Of a DNA stretch of 64,000 bases, positions 37,344 through 48,128 are shown piece after piece; the first letter of the stretch is position 1; each line of letters begins with the position of its first letter. The DNA comes from Pelagibacterium xiamenense (GTDB lineage Bacteria; Pseudomonadota; Alphaproteobacteria; Rhizobiales; Devosiaceae). The notes under the pieces were generated by a model that did no database searches, was not told the origin of the DNA, and saw only the letters and a list, made by a program, of their open reading frames with translations. Location: positions 124,001-188,000 of the forward strand of contig NZ_JAJOYS010000004.1 in assembly GCF_021166475.1 (NCBI RefSeq), read 5' to 3'. Position numbers and translations under genes: made by a program.

Positions 37344-38120
37344 ATGGCCGATAACCGTCTCCCAAGCGCTGCGCCCGGCGCATTGACAGTTGCCGCGGCC
37401 CGAACCGGTTTCCTGGCACTGCTCGTCCTTTTATGGTGGGTCGCGTCGGTCAACGTCGCGCGCAACATCATCCCCTCTCCGCTCGCCACGCTCGAGGCGG
37501 CGGGCCGCCTCCTGCATGCGGGCGATCTCCAGCAGGCCGTTCTCGACAGCATATCGGTCTATCTCTCGGGCTATGGCGTCGCCATCCTCGTCGCCATTCC
37601 CCTCGGCGTCGTCATGGGCGCCTTCAACCTTCTGGGCAAAACGCTCGAGATCTACGTCTACGCCCTCTCGGCGACCCCGCGCGTCGCCTTCATCCCGCTC
37701 ATTATCGTCCTTCTGGGCCTGGGCGCGGAAGCCAAGGTCTTCATCGTCTTTCTGGGCGCCGTCATGCCCATCCTGATCAACACATATGCCGGCGTGCGTC
37801 AGGCCGATCCCGAGCTTGTCGAAATGGCGCGTTCCGTCGGCGCGGGCCGTTTGCGGATCTTCACCCGCATCGTCTTGCCGGGTGCCGTGCCCTACGTCAT
37901 CGTCGGACTGCGGCTCGGCGCCACCATCGGGCTCATCAACACCGTCGTCGCCGAACTCTATACAGCCGTGCGCGGTCTCGGTGGGCTTCTTGCAGTCTAC
38001 GGCAACACCTTCCGCATGGCGGAATATTTCGTCGTCGTCCTCTCGCTTGCGACCATCGGCGTCATCGTGACCGAGGGACTGCGTTATGCCGAACAGCGCC
38101 TTGGGCGCTGGCGGACCTGA
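37344..38120 (+). CDS. ABC importer permease, TauC/SsuC type
   Basis: A 258-aa permease with about six helices. The EAA-like loop is ELVEMARSVGAGRLRIFTRIVLPGA, and ATPRVAFIPLIIVLLGLG is typical of nitrate/sulfonate/taurine-class importers. ATG at 37344 is chosen with AGAGAAAG upstream; a TTG 45 bp earlier is less likely. It is the first gene of permease-SBP-ATPase-Kelch. Confidence 0.88.
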   Translation: MADNRLPSAAPGALTVAAARTGFLALLVLLWWVASVNVARNIIPSPLATLEAAGRLLHAGDLQQAVLDSISVYLSGYGVAILVAIPLGVVMGAFNLLGKTLEIYVYALSATPRVAFIPLIIVLLGLGAEAKVFIVFLGAVMPILINTYAGVRQADPELVEMARSVGAGRLRIFTRIVLPGAVPYVIVGLRLGATIGLINTVVAELYTAVRGLGGLLAVYGNTFRMAEYFVVVLSLATIGVIVTEGLRYAEQRLGRWRT

Positions 38121-38138
38121 ACCAAAGGGAGGATATTC

Positions 38139-39173
38139 ATGTCTACCGGAAACCTCATATCCACACTTGCGGCCGGCGTCGCCGGGATCGCTCTTATGAC
38201 AGGCATGGCACATGCCCAGTCGGACGAGCCGTTCCGCCTGATCGTCACGCATCTCGAGCCGCCGCTCGTACCCAACTCGGTGATGGACCTCGCCCTCGAG
38301 CTTGGCTATTTCGAGGCCGAAGACGTCGAGGTCGAACTCGTGCGCGTCCAGCAGACGCCCTCGGCGCTCGCCGCGCTGCAGGCCGGCGAGGGCGAGATGG
38401 CCAATGTCGGCGTCGACGCGCTGCTCCAGATCATCAACGCGGGGGCAACCGACTTCCGCGCCGTCAACTCGCCCAACAAGTCTCTGCCGTTCCTCATCGC
38501 CGCCAAGGAGGAGATCGCAACGCCCGCCGATCTTGCCGGTGCAAGTTTCGGCGTCGGCCGCGTGGGCAGTCTCGACCATTCGCTCTCGACACTCGTCCTG
38601 TCGAGCTTGGGCGTCGATATCGACGATGCCGAGCTGGTCACGCTCGGTCAGCCCTCCGTCCGCGCCCAGGCGCTCGCCGCCGGCCAGGTCGACGCCACGA
38701 CCATGTCGATCGGCGTGTGGAGCGAACTGCCCGACCAGACCGGCCTCCACGTCCTCGTCGACCAGGACACCTACTATGAAGGCGCGCCGGTCGTGAACAA
38801 GGTCAACGCGGTTCCCGGCAACGTGCTCGAAGAGCGCCCTGAGGACGTCGAAGCCGTGATCCGCGCCCTGACACGGCTGAGCCGCGACTTTGCACAGGAT
38901 CCGCAGATGTGGATCGACGCCATGGCCGATGCGCGCCCCGACGTCGATATCGCCGTGCTCGAAATGCTCGCGCAGTCCTTCGCCAGCAGCTGGAGCGTCA
39001 ATGGCGGGATGAGCGCGAGTGAGCTGGCCTACACCGTCGACTGGCTCTATCAGACCGAGGATTTCGCCGGCCAACCGCGCCTCGCCATGGAGGACTGGGT
39101 CGCGTTCGGTCCCCTCGATGCGGTGCTCGAAGACCTCGGTGTCGACGAGACGATGGATCCTGCCGACAGATGA
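38139..39173 (+). CDS. ABC importer binding protein, NMT1/TauA type
   Basis: A 344-aa periplasmic protein with a signal peptide ending AHAQ (about residue 27). The first lobe begins FRLIVTHLEPPLVPNSVMDLALELGYF and QAGEGEMANVGVDALLQI, as in sulfonate/nitrate/thiamine-precursor binding proteins. GGGAGGA lies just upstream. It overlaps the ATPase gene by 4 bp. The ligand is not predictable; adjacency to a PQQ-dehydrogenase cluster makes a small organic cofactor, alcohol-derived acid or metal complex worth considering. Confidence 0.87.
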   Translation: MSTGNLISTLAAGVAGIALMTGMAHAQSDEPFRLIVTHLEPPLVPNSVMDLALELGYFEAEDVEVELVRVQQTPSALAALQAGEGEMANVGVDALLQIINAGATDFRAVNSPNKSLPFLIAAKEEIATPADLAGASFGVGRVGSLDHSLSTLVLSSLGVDIDDAELVTLGQPSVRAQALAAGQVDATTMSIGVWSELPDQTGLHVLVDQDTYYEGAPVVNKVNAVPGNVLEERPEDVEAVIRALTRLSRDFAQDPQMWIDAMADARPDVDIAVLEMLAQSFASSWSVNGGMSASELAYTVDWLYQTEDFAGQPRLAMEDWVAFGPLDAVLEDLGVDETMDPADR

Positions 39174-40033
39174 AGTTCGACCGCGTCGGAGAGACCGGCC
39201 CAGGCACGAGAATGAAGAACGCGGGGCACAACCGGCCCCGCCTCGTCCTCGATAGCGTCGAAAAGCGGTTCGCAAGGCCGGACGGGGAGATCGTCACGGC
39301 GCTGTCGGACGTGTCCATGAGCGTCGAGGCGCACACCTTCGTGGCGCTGATCGGTCCCTCCGGCTGCGGCAAGACGACGGTCCTGCGCATCGCCAACGGC
39401 CTGATCCAACCCGACAACGGCGCGGTCACGATCGCCGGCTCCGCGCCGAAACCGGGCCCGGAAACCGGGTTCGTCTTTCAGGAGTTTCGCCTGATCCCGT
39501 GGGCGACGGTCCAGGCCAACGTCGAATTTGCCCTCGAAGTCCTGCCGCTCTCGCGCGCCGAGCGCGCCGAGCGGGCAAGGAGCTATCTCGACCTCGTCGG
39601 CCTGTCCCGGTCGGCGCAAAGCTATCCGGGCCAGCTTTCGGGCGGCATGAAGCAGCGCGTGGCGCTCGCCCGCGCTCTGGCGTCGGAACCGGAAATCCTG
39701 CTGATGGACGAGCCGTTCGCCAACCTCGATGCACAGACCCGCGAGTTGATGCAGTCCGAATTGCTTCATATCTGGATGCGGCACAAGCCGACAGTCCTGT
39801 TCGTGACCCACAGCGTCGACGAGGCGCTGCTTCTCGCCGACAGGATCGTCCTTATGGGCACCGGCCGCGTCCTCGAGACCTTCGACGTTGATATCGAACG
39901 GCCACGCAACCTCGAAGCGACACGATCCGACGCGCGCTTCATCGCAATGCGGGACGACCTCTGGGCGCGCATCCGCGACCTCGTCCTCTCCGACCCGCAA
40001 TCGGAGTTTTACGGCCGTAACCTTGGGGGATAG
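39170..40033 (+). CDS. ABC importer ATPase, SsuB/TauB type
   Basis: A 287-aa ATPase. Walker A is GPSGCGKTT (about 62-70), Q-loop FQEFRLIPW, signature LSGGMKQR (about 155), DEPFANLD (about 179) and H-loop VTHSVDEALLLADR. Coupled by ATGA overlap to the binding-protein gene. It completes an importer whose organisation (permease, SBP, ATPase) is that of the sulfonate/nitrate class. Confidence 0.9.
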   Translation: MKFDRVGETGPGTRMKNAGHNRPRLVLDSVEKRFARPDGEIVTALSDVSMSVEAHTFVALIGPSGCGKTTVLRIANGLIQPDNGAVTIAGSAPKPGPETGFVFQEFRLIPWATVQANVEFALEVLPLSRAERAERARSYLDLVGLSRSAQSYPGQLSGGMKQRVALARALASEPEILLMDEPFANLDAQTRELMQSELLHIWMRHKPTVLFVTHSVDEALLLADRIVLMGTGRVLETFDVDIERPRNLEATRSDARFIAMRDDLWARIRDLVLSDPQSEFYGRNLGG

Positions 40034-40054
40034 CGCATTGCAAAAGGGATGATC

Positions 40055-40987
40055 ATGAGCGCTCTCAATCGTTTCGTTGTCGCGATATTCGCCACGCTGC
40101 TTCTCGGTGTGACGGCAACCGGACAGGACAGTGGAAGCTGGCGCACGGGCCCGGCGGGTCCCGAACCGCGCTCCGAACACGCCGTCGCCGCACTCGATGG
40201 CACGGCATATCTGATAGGGGACTATATCGGCGGCACGGCCATGCTGATCTACGATGCCCCGAACCGGAATTGGCGCGTAGGTCCGGACTTCCCGTATCAC
40301 GCCCATCATCAGATGGCGGCCGGATTTGACGGGAAAGTTTATGTCTTTGGCGGATACGTCGAGGGCTGGACAGCGACGGACGCCGTCTGGATCTTCGATC
40401 CGCAAACCGGGGAATGGGTCGAAGGGCCGCCGATGCCGACGGCGCGGGGTGCCGGCGGCGCCGCGGTCGTTGACGGGCGTATTCACGTGATCTCCGGCTC
40501 GCAGTCGGACGGGATCAACACGCCCATCCATGAGATCTTCGATCCCGTCCAGGGCACGTGGGAAACCGCCGCGCCAATTCCAACAGCGCGCGATCACCTC
40601 GCCGTCCTCGCAGTCGCGGGCGAAATCGTCGTCGCAGGCGGACGCGTCGATGGCGACCCCGCGTTTAACCTCGACGTAACCGAGATTTACAACCCCGAAA
40701 CCGGGAACTGGCGCACCGGTGCACCGATGCCGACGGCTCGCAGCGGCGTGGCGGCGGCCGTGCTCGACGGACGCGCCTACGTCCTTGGCGGGGAAACGCG
40801 CGAGACGACATTCGGAACGGTGGAAGCGTACGACCCGGCGGCCGATCGCTGGACGCGGCTGGCGCCCCTTCCTACGCCCCGGCACGGGTTCGGCGCGATC
40901 GCGTACGCAGGAGAGATCATCACGCTCATGGGCGCACCGGCGGCCGGTGCCGACCGCTCGGCTGTGGTCGAAGTCCTGCAACCGTGA
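40055..40987 (+). CDS. Exported Kelch-repeat beta-propeller protein
   Basis: A 310-aa protein with a signal peptide (FVVAIFATLLLGVTATGQ) and about six Kelch repeats. Each carries a double-Gly strand and a conserved Tyr/Trp spacing, for example VYVFGGYVEGW, IHVISGS and AYVLGGETRETTFG with PMPTAR between blades. The ATG at 40055 has AAAAGGG 6 bases upstream; an in-frame ATG at 40049 abuts that sequence and is less likely. It follows the importer ATPase by 21 bp, so it is probably in the same operon. Kelch propellers serve as binding scaffolds or, with a copper site, as galactose-oxidase-like enzymes; no copper-radical site is obvious. Function unknown. Confidence 0.8.
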   Translation: MSALNRFVVAIFATLLLGVTATGQDSGSWRTGPAGPEPRSEHAVAALDGTAYLIGDYIGGTAMLIYDAPNRNWRVGPDFPYHAHHQMAAGFDGKVYVFGGYVEGWTATDAVWIFDPQTGEWVEGPPMPTARGAGGAAVVDGRIHVISGSQSDGINTPIHEIFDPVQGTWETAAPIPTARDHLAVLAVAGEIVVAGGRVDGDPAFNLDVTEIYNPETGNWRTGAPMPTARSGVAAAVLDGRAYVLGGETRETTFGTVEAYDPAADRWTRLAPLPTPRHGFGAIAYAGEIITLMGAPAAGADRSAVVEVLQP

Positions 40988-41024
40988 AAACCCGACAGCC
41001 GGCGCGCGACGGTCCGGCACCACG

Positions 41025-41052
41025 AAAAATGGCCGGGGCGAACCCCGGCCAT
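41025..41052 (-). terminator. Intrinsic terminator of katG
   Basis: A ten-base stem ATGGCCGGGG / CCCCGGCCAT with a 4-nt loop (41029-41052) is followed, on the minus strand, by TTTT from 41028 to 41025. It lies 26 bp past the katG stop. It could also serve the convergent Kelch operon, though no T-run follows on the plus strand. Confidence 0.85.
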
Positions 41053-41077
41053 TGCATTCGGTCGATAGAGGACGCCG

Positions 41078-43309
<2,232 letters not shown>

Positions 43310-43334
43310 TTACCGTGCCTCATAGGCAATCCAG

Positions 43335-43354
43335 TACGATAATGTCTAATCGTA
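43335..43354. promoter_or_regulatory. Dyad in the katG upstream region
   Basis: TACGAT (43335-43340) and ATCGTA (43349-43354) are perfect inverted half-sites separated by 8 bp, 59 bp ahead of the katG start. Candidate site for a peroxide- or iron-responsive regulator; it does not match the OxyR consensus well. Confidence 0.4.
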
Positions 43355-43456
43355 TTGAGTGACCACGACGATAAGTTTTTCTTTTCGTCGCTGACACGCG
43401 GCCCGGTCACTGTTCGCCGGCAGACCAGCACGAGCCGATGGAAGGCCGGTCTCTTT

Positions 43457-43789
43457 TCATCCGCCGAAATAAAAGCGCGCCCATGCCAATGCCGTGAGCG
43501 CGGCCAAAACAATGGCCAGAAGGCGGCCGCCCCGATCACCGGCCGTGAACGCCAGCCGAGCCTGGCAAGCCAACGCGACGCCAAGCACCGCAAAGGCGAG
43601 GCCGACCTTGAAGCTCTCGCGCGGATCCCCCGGCAGCACGGCGCCGGGATCCTCCTCCAACACCCAAGAAAACTCATTGCGGGTGAGGAGCAACAACGAC
43701 AGGAGGCAGATGAGCCAGACACAATAGGTCGCGATCTTCAGCGTCATCTGCATCGGGCCAAGTGTCTCATGATGTGATGGGTTCGCCAT
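43457..43789 (-). CDS. Small membrane protein of unknown function
   Basis: A 110-aa protein with three probable helices: IATYCVWLICLLSLLLL, KVGLAFAVLGVALACQA and LLAIVLAALTALAWARFYF. I recognise no family. Start uncertain: Met at 43789 (MANPS) or 43753 (MQMTLK). It lies in the same direction as katG and downstream of the exported protein at 43844, separated by 54 bp. Hydrophobic pattern and positively charged loop make it likelier real than a shadow frame. Confidence 0.5.
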   Translation of the reverse strand: MANPSHHETLGPMQMTLKIATYCVWLICLLSLLLLTRNEFSWVLEEDPGAVLPGDPRESFKVGLAFAVLGVALACQARLAFTAGDRGGRLLAIVLAALTALAWARFYFGG

Positions 43790-43843
43790 AGCCCAGGTTC
43801 GTATGCAACCTCGCAAGCACCGCGTCCCGATGTCATTTCGCGC

Positions 43844-44368
43844 CTATCTGTTCGGCAGCCCCTGGGCTTCGCGGGTATCCCGAATATATTGCCGGTTGGC
43901 GTCAACCTCCACGATCAAGCCTTCAAGCCCGGATCGAACCGCGGCGAGTTCGGACGCATGGTCGATTTTCGACGTGAACGGATTGTCATGGGCGGCGTCC
44001 CATTCGAGTGCCCACTCCATGGCAGCGATCCATTCGTCGGGATCGCCCGCGATATACTCGTTGACAGGCCGGCCCACCGACTCGCTCAGCGCCGAAAAGA
44101 GCGCATGATCACCGGTACCCTTCTCCTCGCCAAGGGCGGCAATCATGAAACGATACCGCAACTGGCCGGCATACATCCAGTTTGCCGCCTCCAATCCGTT
44201 CCCTTCCCCGAGGAGCCGTGCGGACAGCATGTAAAGCGTCGCGGGATGAGCAGATGGAGCGGTTTCGATCAGTTGATCTGTCGATACCGCGTCGAAATCC
44301 TCGGCAGGTTGGGCCGCGGCGGCGGCGGCCAGAAACACCGCGATCGCGAACGCGAGCACCCATTTCAT
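43844..44368 (-). CDS. Exported alpha-helical protein of unknown function
   Basis: A 174-aa protein with a clear signal peptide (LAFAIAVFLAAAAAAQ) and a helix-rich, acidic mature part containing AANWMYAGQLRYRFMIAAL and EWIAAMEWALEWDAAHDNPF. I do not recognise a named family. A strong GGAGGATT ribosome site lies in the tail of the preceding gene; the two genes are 2 bp apart and surely co-transcribed. Both products should act in the periplasm, possibly together. Confidence 0.75.
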   Translation of the reverse strand: MKWVLAFAIAVFLAAAAAAQPAEDFDAVSTDQLIETAPSAHPATLYMLSARLLGEGNGLEAANWMYAGQLRYRFMIAALGEEKGTGDHALFSALSESVGRPVNEYIAGDPDEWIAAMEWALEWDAAHDNPFTSKIDHASELAAVRSGLEGLIVEVDANRQYIRDTREAQGLPNR

Positions 44369-44370
44369 GA

Positions 44371-44760
44371 TTAATCCTCCGCAGGCGGAACGATGACCTT
44401 GATGGACGCACCGGCCTCGAGCTGCGCAAGCAAATCCTCCGGAGTGCTGATCCTCTTGTCCTCGCCGCCGACAAACAATGCCAGATTGCCCGAGGTTATC
44501 GCTTCACTGAGCCGCGCCGAAAACACGAGCTGATCGCCAACGTAGAATTCGGCCGTTTCACCTATGTGCTCCCCGGAAAACACGGCGAATGCCTGGGTGC
44601 TGCTGGGATCGAGCTTGACGTAAACGACGTCGGAGCGGGACCCGTCCGTTCCCTCTGGCAAGCTGGCCTCGGCAACGGTCAAAAACACCTCCATCGCCAT
44701 CAGCGGTGCGTTAAAGCAGCAAATGGAAATCGACAGAAGCACACGGAAACAAAAACCCAT
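44371..44760 (-). CDS. Exported protein with stand-alone SecD-P1-like domain
   Basis: A 129-aa protein. After a signal peptide (LLSISICCFNAPLMA), the mature part VVYVKLDPSSTQAFAVFSGEHIG, YVGDQLVFSARLSEAITSGNLALF follows the pattern of the SecD periplasmic P1 head subdomain (RLDP..A..FA..T..N.G, LDG.V.SAP.I...I..G). No SecD membrane domain is present. Met at 44760 is chosen over a TTG at 44775 because GGAG lies 9 bases upstream. Orphan P1 domains may bind unfolded chains or simply reuse the fold; function unknown. Confidence 0.65.
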   Translation of the reverse strand: MGFCFRVLLSISICCFNAPLMAMEVFLTVAEASLPEGTDGSRSDVVYVKLDPSSTQAFAVFSGEHIGETAEFYVGDQLVFSARLSEAITSGNLALFVGGEDKRISTPEDLLAQLEAGASIKVIVPPAED

Positions 44761-44882
44761 CCCGACGATCTCCAATGATCAACCGCAAAGCACCAAGCCC
44801 CCTTCTGACTGAGGCTACTTTGCTCCTCGAAAAGAAATCAAGGCATGGGGAGGAACGGACGCCCGTATACCGCAGGAGGTGG

Positions 44883-46004
44883 TCACCCCCTCTCCGCATA
44901 CGTCGTTAGCGCCGAATAGACATGATAGAAGCTCGAGGACGGCATATAGGTCGAGATCAGCCGGCCTTCGGCATTGAACTGATCGTACCACCCGCCCCGG
45001 ATCGGCGTATCGAGATAGTTGGCATAAAACCGTCCATAGACCGCGTCCGGCGTGAACGCCGCAGGCAGCGTCTCACCCATCCGCGCGAGAATCCGCGTCG
45101 CCTTCAGAAGCTCGGTCTGCGGCCACATCCGGCGCGCGGGCGAAATTGCCGCACCGTCGAGCGCGAACCGGTCAAGCAAGAACTCCCCCCGGGCATCCAG
45201 CCCAAAACCGATCGCGCGATCGAAAAGCGCGCGCAGATCCACCCCGCATGGTTTGCCTACGACGCGCTCGTATTCGGAAAGGAGGAACACCCATTCGACC
45301 ATATGCCCGGGCTCGATCACCTGCTCGCCCCGTGCGACCGGCTGCCAGTCAGCATCGAAATACTCAAAGACGAGGCCAGTCGCCTTATCCAGGAAAACGG
45401 TGCGGAAGAGATCGAGGCATGTCTCGGCCATGTCTAGAAACGCCGGCTCCCCGCCCAACTCATAAAAGCCCAGCGTCGCTTCGAACATATGCATATGGGG
45501 GTTCTGCCGCCGCGGCAGGCGTCCCTCAGGAGTCTCGAGCCAACCGCGGTGTGCGGCCTGGAGCGTCAGCGCCTTTTTCCAGCGCGGCAACCATTCGGCG
45601 ACGATCGCCTCTTCCCCTGCAGCCTTAAGCTGCGCCATCGCCAGCAGCACGAATGCCAGGTCGTAAAGATCCTGCGTCCGGTCGGTCACCAACCCGTCGC
45701 GGTCGAGCAGCGCGTGGAAGGAGCCCGTAGCCGGATCGTAGGCGTACTGCGTCAAAAACGCGAAGGCAGCGCGCGCTTCGTGCCGGAAATCGCCATGTCC
45801 TGCCGCGCTCGCCGAGGCAAAGACCAACGCCTGCCGCGCCTGGACGCGCATGCGTTTGATCATGTCGGGCAACGGCCGCCCATCATGGCCGAGTCCTTCC
45901 CACACGCCGCGCCCCGGCGCATCGAACCCGTTCCGCGACCAGAACGGCAAGGCATGGCCGGTGAGCCACTCGATCGGGTCGGGATAGGACGACGTTCGGG
46001 TCAT
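44883..46004 (-). CDS. AGE-family epimerase/isomerase (N-acylglucosamine 2-epimerase-like)
   Basis: A 373-aa (alpha/alpha)6-barrel enzyme. Family marks are MRVQARQALVFASA, HMHMFEATLGFYEL, the active-site EPGHMVEWVFLL (His/Glu) and MWPQTELLKATRI. Relatives interconvert GlcNAc/ManNAc, mannose/fructose or mannose-6-P/fructose-6-P. In a sialate cluster it most simply supplies ManNAc, or mannose for a Kdn-type acid. The start at 46004 lies inside the sialyltransferase stop (ATGA) and has AAAGGTG upstream. Last gene of the neuB-neuA-sialyltransferase-AGE unit. Confidence 0.87.
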   Translation of the reverse strand: MTRTSSYPDPIEWLTGHALPFWSRNGFDAPGRGVWEGLGHDGRPLPDMIKRMRVQARQALVFASASAAGHGDFRHEARAAFAFLTQYAYDPATGSFHALLDRDGLVTDRTQDLYDLAFVLLAMAQLKAAGEEAIVAEWLPRWKKALTLQAAHRGWLETPEGRLPRRQNPHMHMFEATLGFYELGGEPAFLDMAETCLDLFRTVFLDKATGLVFEYFDADWQPVARGEQVIEPGHMVEWVFLLSEYERVVGKPCGVDLRALFDRAIGFGLDARGEFLLDRFALDGAAISPARRMWPQTELLKATRILARMGETLPAAFTPDAVYGRFYANYLDTPIRGGWYDQFNAEGRLISTYMPSSSFYHVYSALTTYAERG

Positions 46005-46852
46005 GGGGCACCTTTCTTGAACAGGCTCTTTCTCACCGCCCGCTGAAACTCGTTGGTCCGCCGCGCCAGCCGCATTGCGCCGATTGGCCAAAGACCGGCC
46101 CAGCCGACCCAATCGTTCAAAGCGTCTCGCTTGGGCTCAGCTTTAAGCCCTGAAGCGGAGACAGGCGCTAGCGGTAGAAAATCGAGCGCCACCGCCTCCG
46201 GTGCCGAGCGATAAAGTTCAACGTCGGCGCGATCCGCCAGGTAGCGCAGAATCGCAAGATCGAGCTCCGGATCGTGGAACTTGAGATTATATCCCGCCGT
46301 GCCGATCTGCTGCACGAGCGCGGCCGAATGCCCTTCGAGCCTGTGGGCGTAGCGGTCGGGCGCGGCATAAAGATCGATTCCCGCCAGAGTGATTGTTTCA
46401 GCGCCCAACGCGTGGGCGTTGATGATAGCCAGGATTCCCGTCGTCGGCGTTTTGTCATGGGCCTCGATCAGGCCCGTAATCGCCTTCTCCGCCGCCGCGT
46501 CGCGGTAACCGAGCGGCATAAACGGTAGATCGAGTGCGCGCTGGCCGCGTGCAATGACATGGCGCTGGTGGCAGCTCCAGGCTCCAACCGAATATGTCCC
46601 TTCGGCCACGAGCTTTTTGAGCGTTGCCGCATAAAAAGGGAAAATCCAACGATCGCCACCGACCTGCACGAGATCGGCGCGACGGCCCAAGTGATAGGTC
46701 TCTTCAAAAAAGAAGTTGTTGACCCGGACGATGGTCGATTCCGCATCGATCCGGGCCGGATCGAGCGCCAATAGCGACGGCCCGCTGCCCGCGACGACGA
46801 ACCGTTTGCTCGGTGGCGTCCAGGGCGCCGTACGCTCAGGCCTGCTTTGCAT
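46001..46852 (-). CDS. GT42-type sialyltransferase
   Basis: A 283-aa glycosyltransferase resembling Campylobacter Cst-I/II. It has nucleotide loop AGSGPS (21-26), RVNNFFFEETYHLGRRAD (43-60), TTGILAIINAHALGAETITLAGIDLY (137-162), a second Tyr168, and His193 in FHDPELDLAILRYL, the position of the catalytic base His in Cst enzymes. It transfers a sialic-type sugar from the CMP donor to a galactoside-like acceptor. The start at 46852 overlaps neuA by 17 bp; longer frames run antisense-like into that gene. Position between neuA and the AGE epimerase supports the call. Acceptor and linkage are unknown. Confidence 0.82.
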   Translation of the reverse strand: MQSRPERTAPWTPPSKRFVVAGSGPSLLALDPARIDAESTIVRVNNFFFEETYHLGRRADLVQVGGDRWIFPFYAATLKKLVAEGTYSVGAWSCHQRHVIARGQRALDLPFMPLGYRDAAAEKAITGLIEAHDKTPTTGILAIINAHALGAETITLAGIDLYAAPDRYAHRLEGHSAALVQQIGTAGYNLKFHDPELDLAILRYLADRADVELYRSAPEAVALDFLPLAPVSASGLKAEPKRDALNDWVGWAGLWPIGAMRLARRTNEFQRAVRKSLFKKGAP

Positions 46853-48023
46853 CGTCCGCAAGAAGCCGGTCGGCCACTGCCCGTACCGCGCCGCGCCCGC
46901 CGTCATGGGGGATGATCCAGTCGACGAAAGGAACAACCGAGGCATGCGCGTCGCGCGGGCAAGCGGAAAAACCGGCCTTCCGGATCGCCGGCAGATCGTT
47001 GCGGTCGTTGCCGACGAACAAAACGTCGTCCCAGACAAGCCCCTCTCCATCAAGCCATTCGGAAAGGGCGGCGACTTTATCGTCCCGCGCCTGCAGGCAC
47101 GCGATCTGAAGCTTTTCCGCCCGCCGCATGACGACGTGGTTCTTTTCCTTCGAAAGGATCAGAAGCGCGAACCGCCCGGATTTGCGCAGCATTTCAATGC
47201 CCATTCCGTCCCGCCGTGAGACCCTGACGCTTTCGACTCCGTCCTGATCGACAATCGCCGTATCGTCGGTGTGGACGCCGTCGAAATCCATGACCAGCAC
47301 TTTGATCTTCGCGATATCCGCAGCGCTCAGCCCGCCGGCATCCCCGCGTTCGGCGGCAATCGCGTTGCACAGCGCCAGATCGGCCAGCGAATCGATCTCG
47401 ACCGGCGGATGATCCACCGGATAAAGCGCAACTGGGCCGCAGAAGCGCCGCCCGACACGTTCGAAATCGTCAACCCGCACGCAATAGACCGCACCGTTCT
47501 CCTTGAACGCCGGGGCCAGGTCCTGGCGCCGCTGCCGCTGCCGGGTTTCATCGTGATTGACGCCCACCCCCAGCCCGTCGCTGGAAAGCCCCCAAAGGAA
47601 CGAGTGATCTTCGACCACCGTGAGCGCACACGCGGCGTTCTTGTCGTTCATCGCCGTAAGGCAACCGTCGATATCGGCGCCGGTCGTAAAGGGCGACGTG
47701 CACTGCAAGAAGACGAGCCGCGCCACGTCCGGATGCTGCTCCCGGATCACTGCGAGCGCGTGCAGCCAGCCGCTTTCCGAACTCGCCGTATCGCCGGAAA
47801 GCTCGGCCGGACGGTCGATCACCCGGCCGCCGAAGCGTCTGGTTTCATTGGCAATTTCGGCATCGTCGGTGGATACATAAACCGCGCCGACCTGCGCCGC
47901 GGCGCGTGCCGCAAGCACCGAACGGGCCACGAGCGAGCGCCCGCCGATCTTGCGCAAGTTCTTGCCCGGCACCCCCTTGGACCCGCCCCGTGCGAGCAGA
48001 ACGGCGATCGTTTTTTCAGCCAT
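46836..48023 (-). CDS. neuA: CMP-sialate synthetase fused to KdsC-type phosphatase
   Basis: A 395-aa two-domain protein. Residues 1-230 are an acylneuraminate cytidylyltransferase: LLARGGSKGVPGKNL (9-23), LQCTSPFTT and FKENGAVYCVR. Residues 240-395 are a HAD hydrolase with all four motifs intact: DFDG (246-249), Ser291, Lys316 and GNDRND (338-343), the KdsC pattern. The phosphatase domain suggests that the acid is made as a 9-phosphate and dephosphorylated here before activation, as in the Kdn route of Bacteroides thetaiotaomicron and in animal CMAS architecture. Start at 48023 (MAEKT) gives the normal N-terminus, though no strong ribosome site is visible. Confidence 0.88.
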   Translation of the reverse strand: MAEKTIAVLLARGGSKGVPGKNLRKIGGRSLVARSVLAARAAAQVGAVYVSTDDAEIANETRRFGGRVIDRPAELSGDTASSESGWLHALAVIREQHPDVARLVFLQCTSPFTTGADIDGCLTAMNDKNAACALTVVEDHSFLWGLSSDGLGVGVNHDETRQRQRRQDLAPAFKENGAVYCVRVDDFERVGRRFCGPVALYPVDHPPVEIDSLADLALCNAIAAERGDAGGLSAADIAKIKVLVMDFDGVHTDDTAIVDQDGVESVRVSRRDGMGIEMLRKSGRFALLILSKEKNHVVMRRAEKLQIACLQARDDKVAALSEWLDGEGLVWDDVLFVGNDRNDLPAIRKAGFSACPRDAHASVVPFVDWIIPHDGGRGAVRAVADRLLADDAKQA

Positions 48024-48128
48024 ATCGTGCCGGCGTTCGATGAAGACGATGACGGTTCGTTGACCCGAAAATGGCGACAATGAAACAATCGTCGACCATT
48101 TCGGCGTCTATCGGTTGCGCAGCCGGAC

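Noticed and set aside
37431-38779. Long plus-strand frame overlapping the TauC-like and TauA-like genes in another phase
   Set aside because: Arg/His-rich out-of-frame translation with no domain; an artefact of GC-rich third positions.
37431-41023. Two long minus-strand frames (614 and 657 codons) opposite the TauABC-Kelch operon
   Set aside because: No domain pattern; the plus-strand genes show signal peptides, Walker motifs and Kelch repeats with proper ribosome sites.
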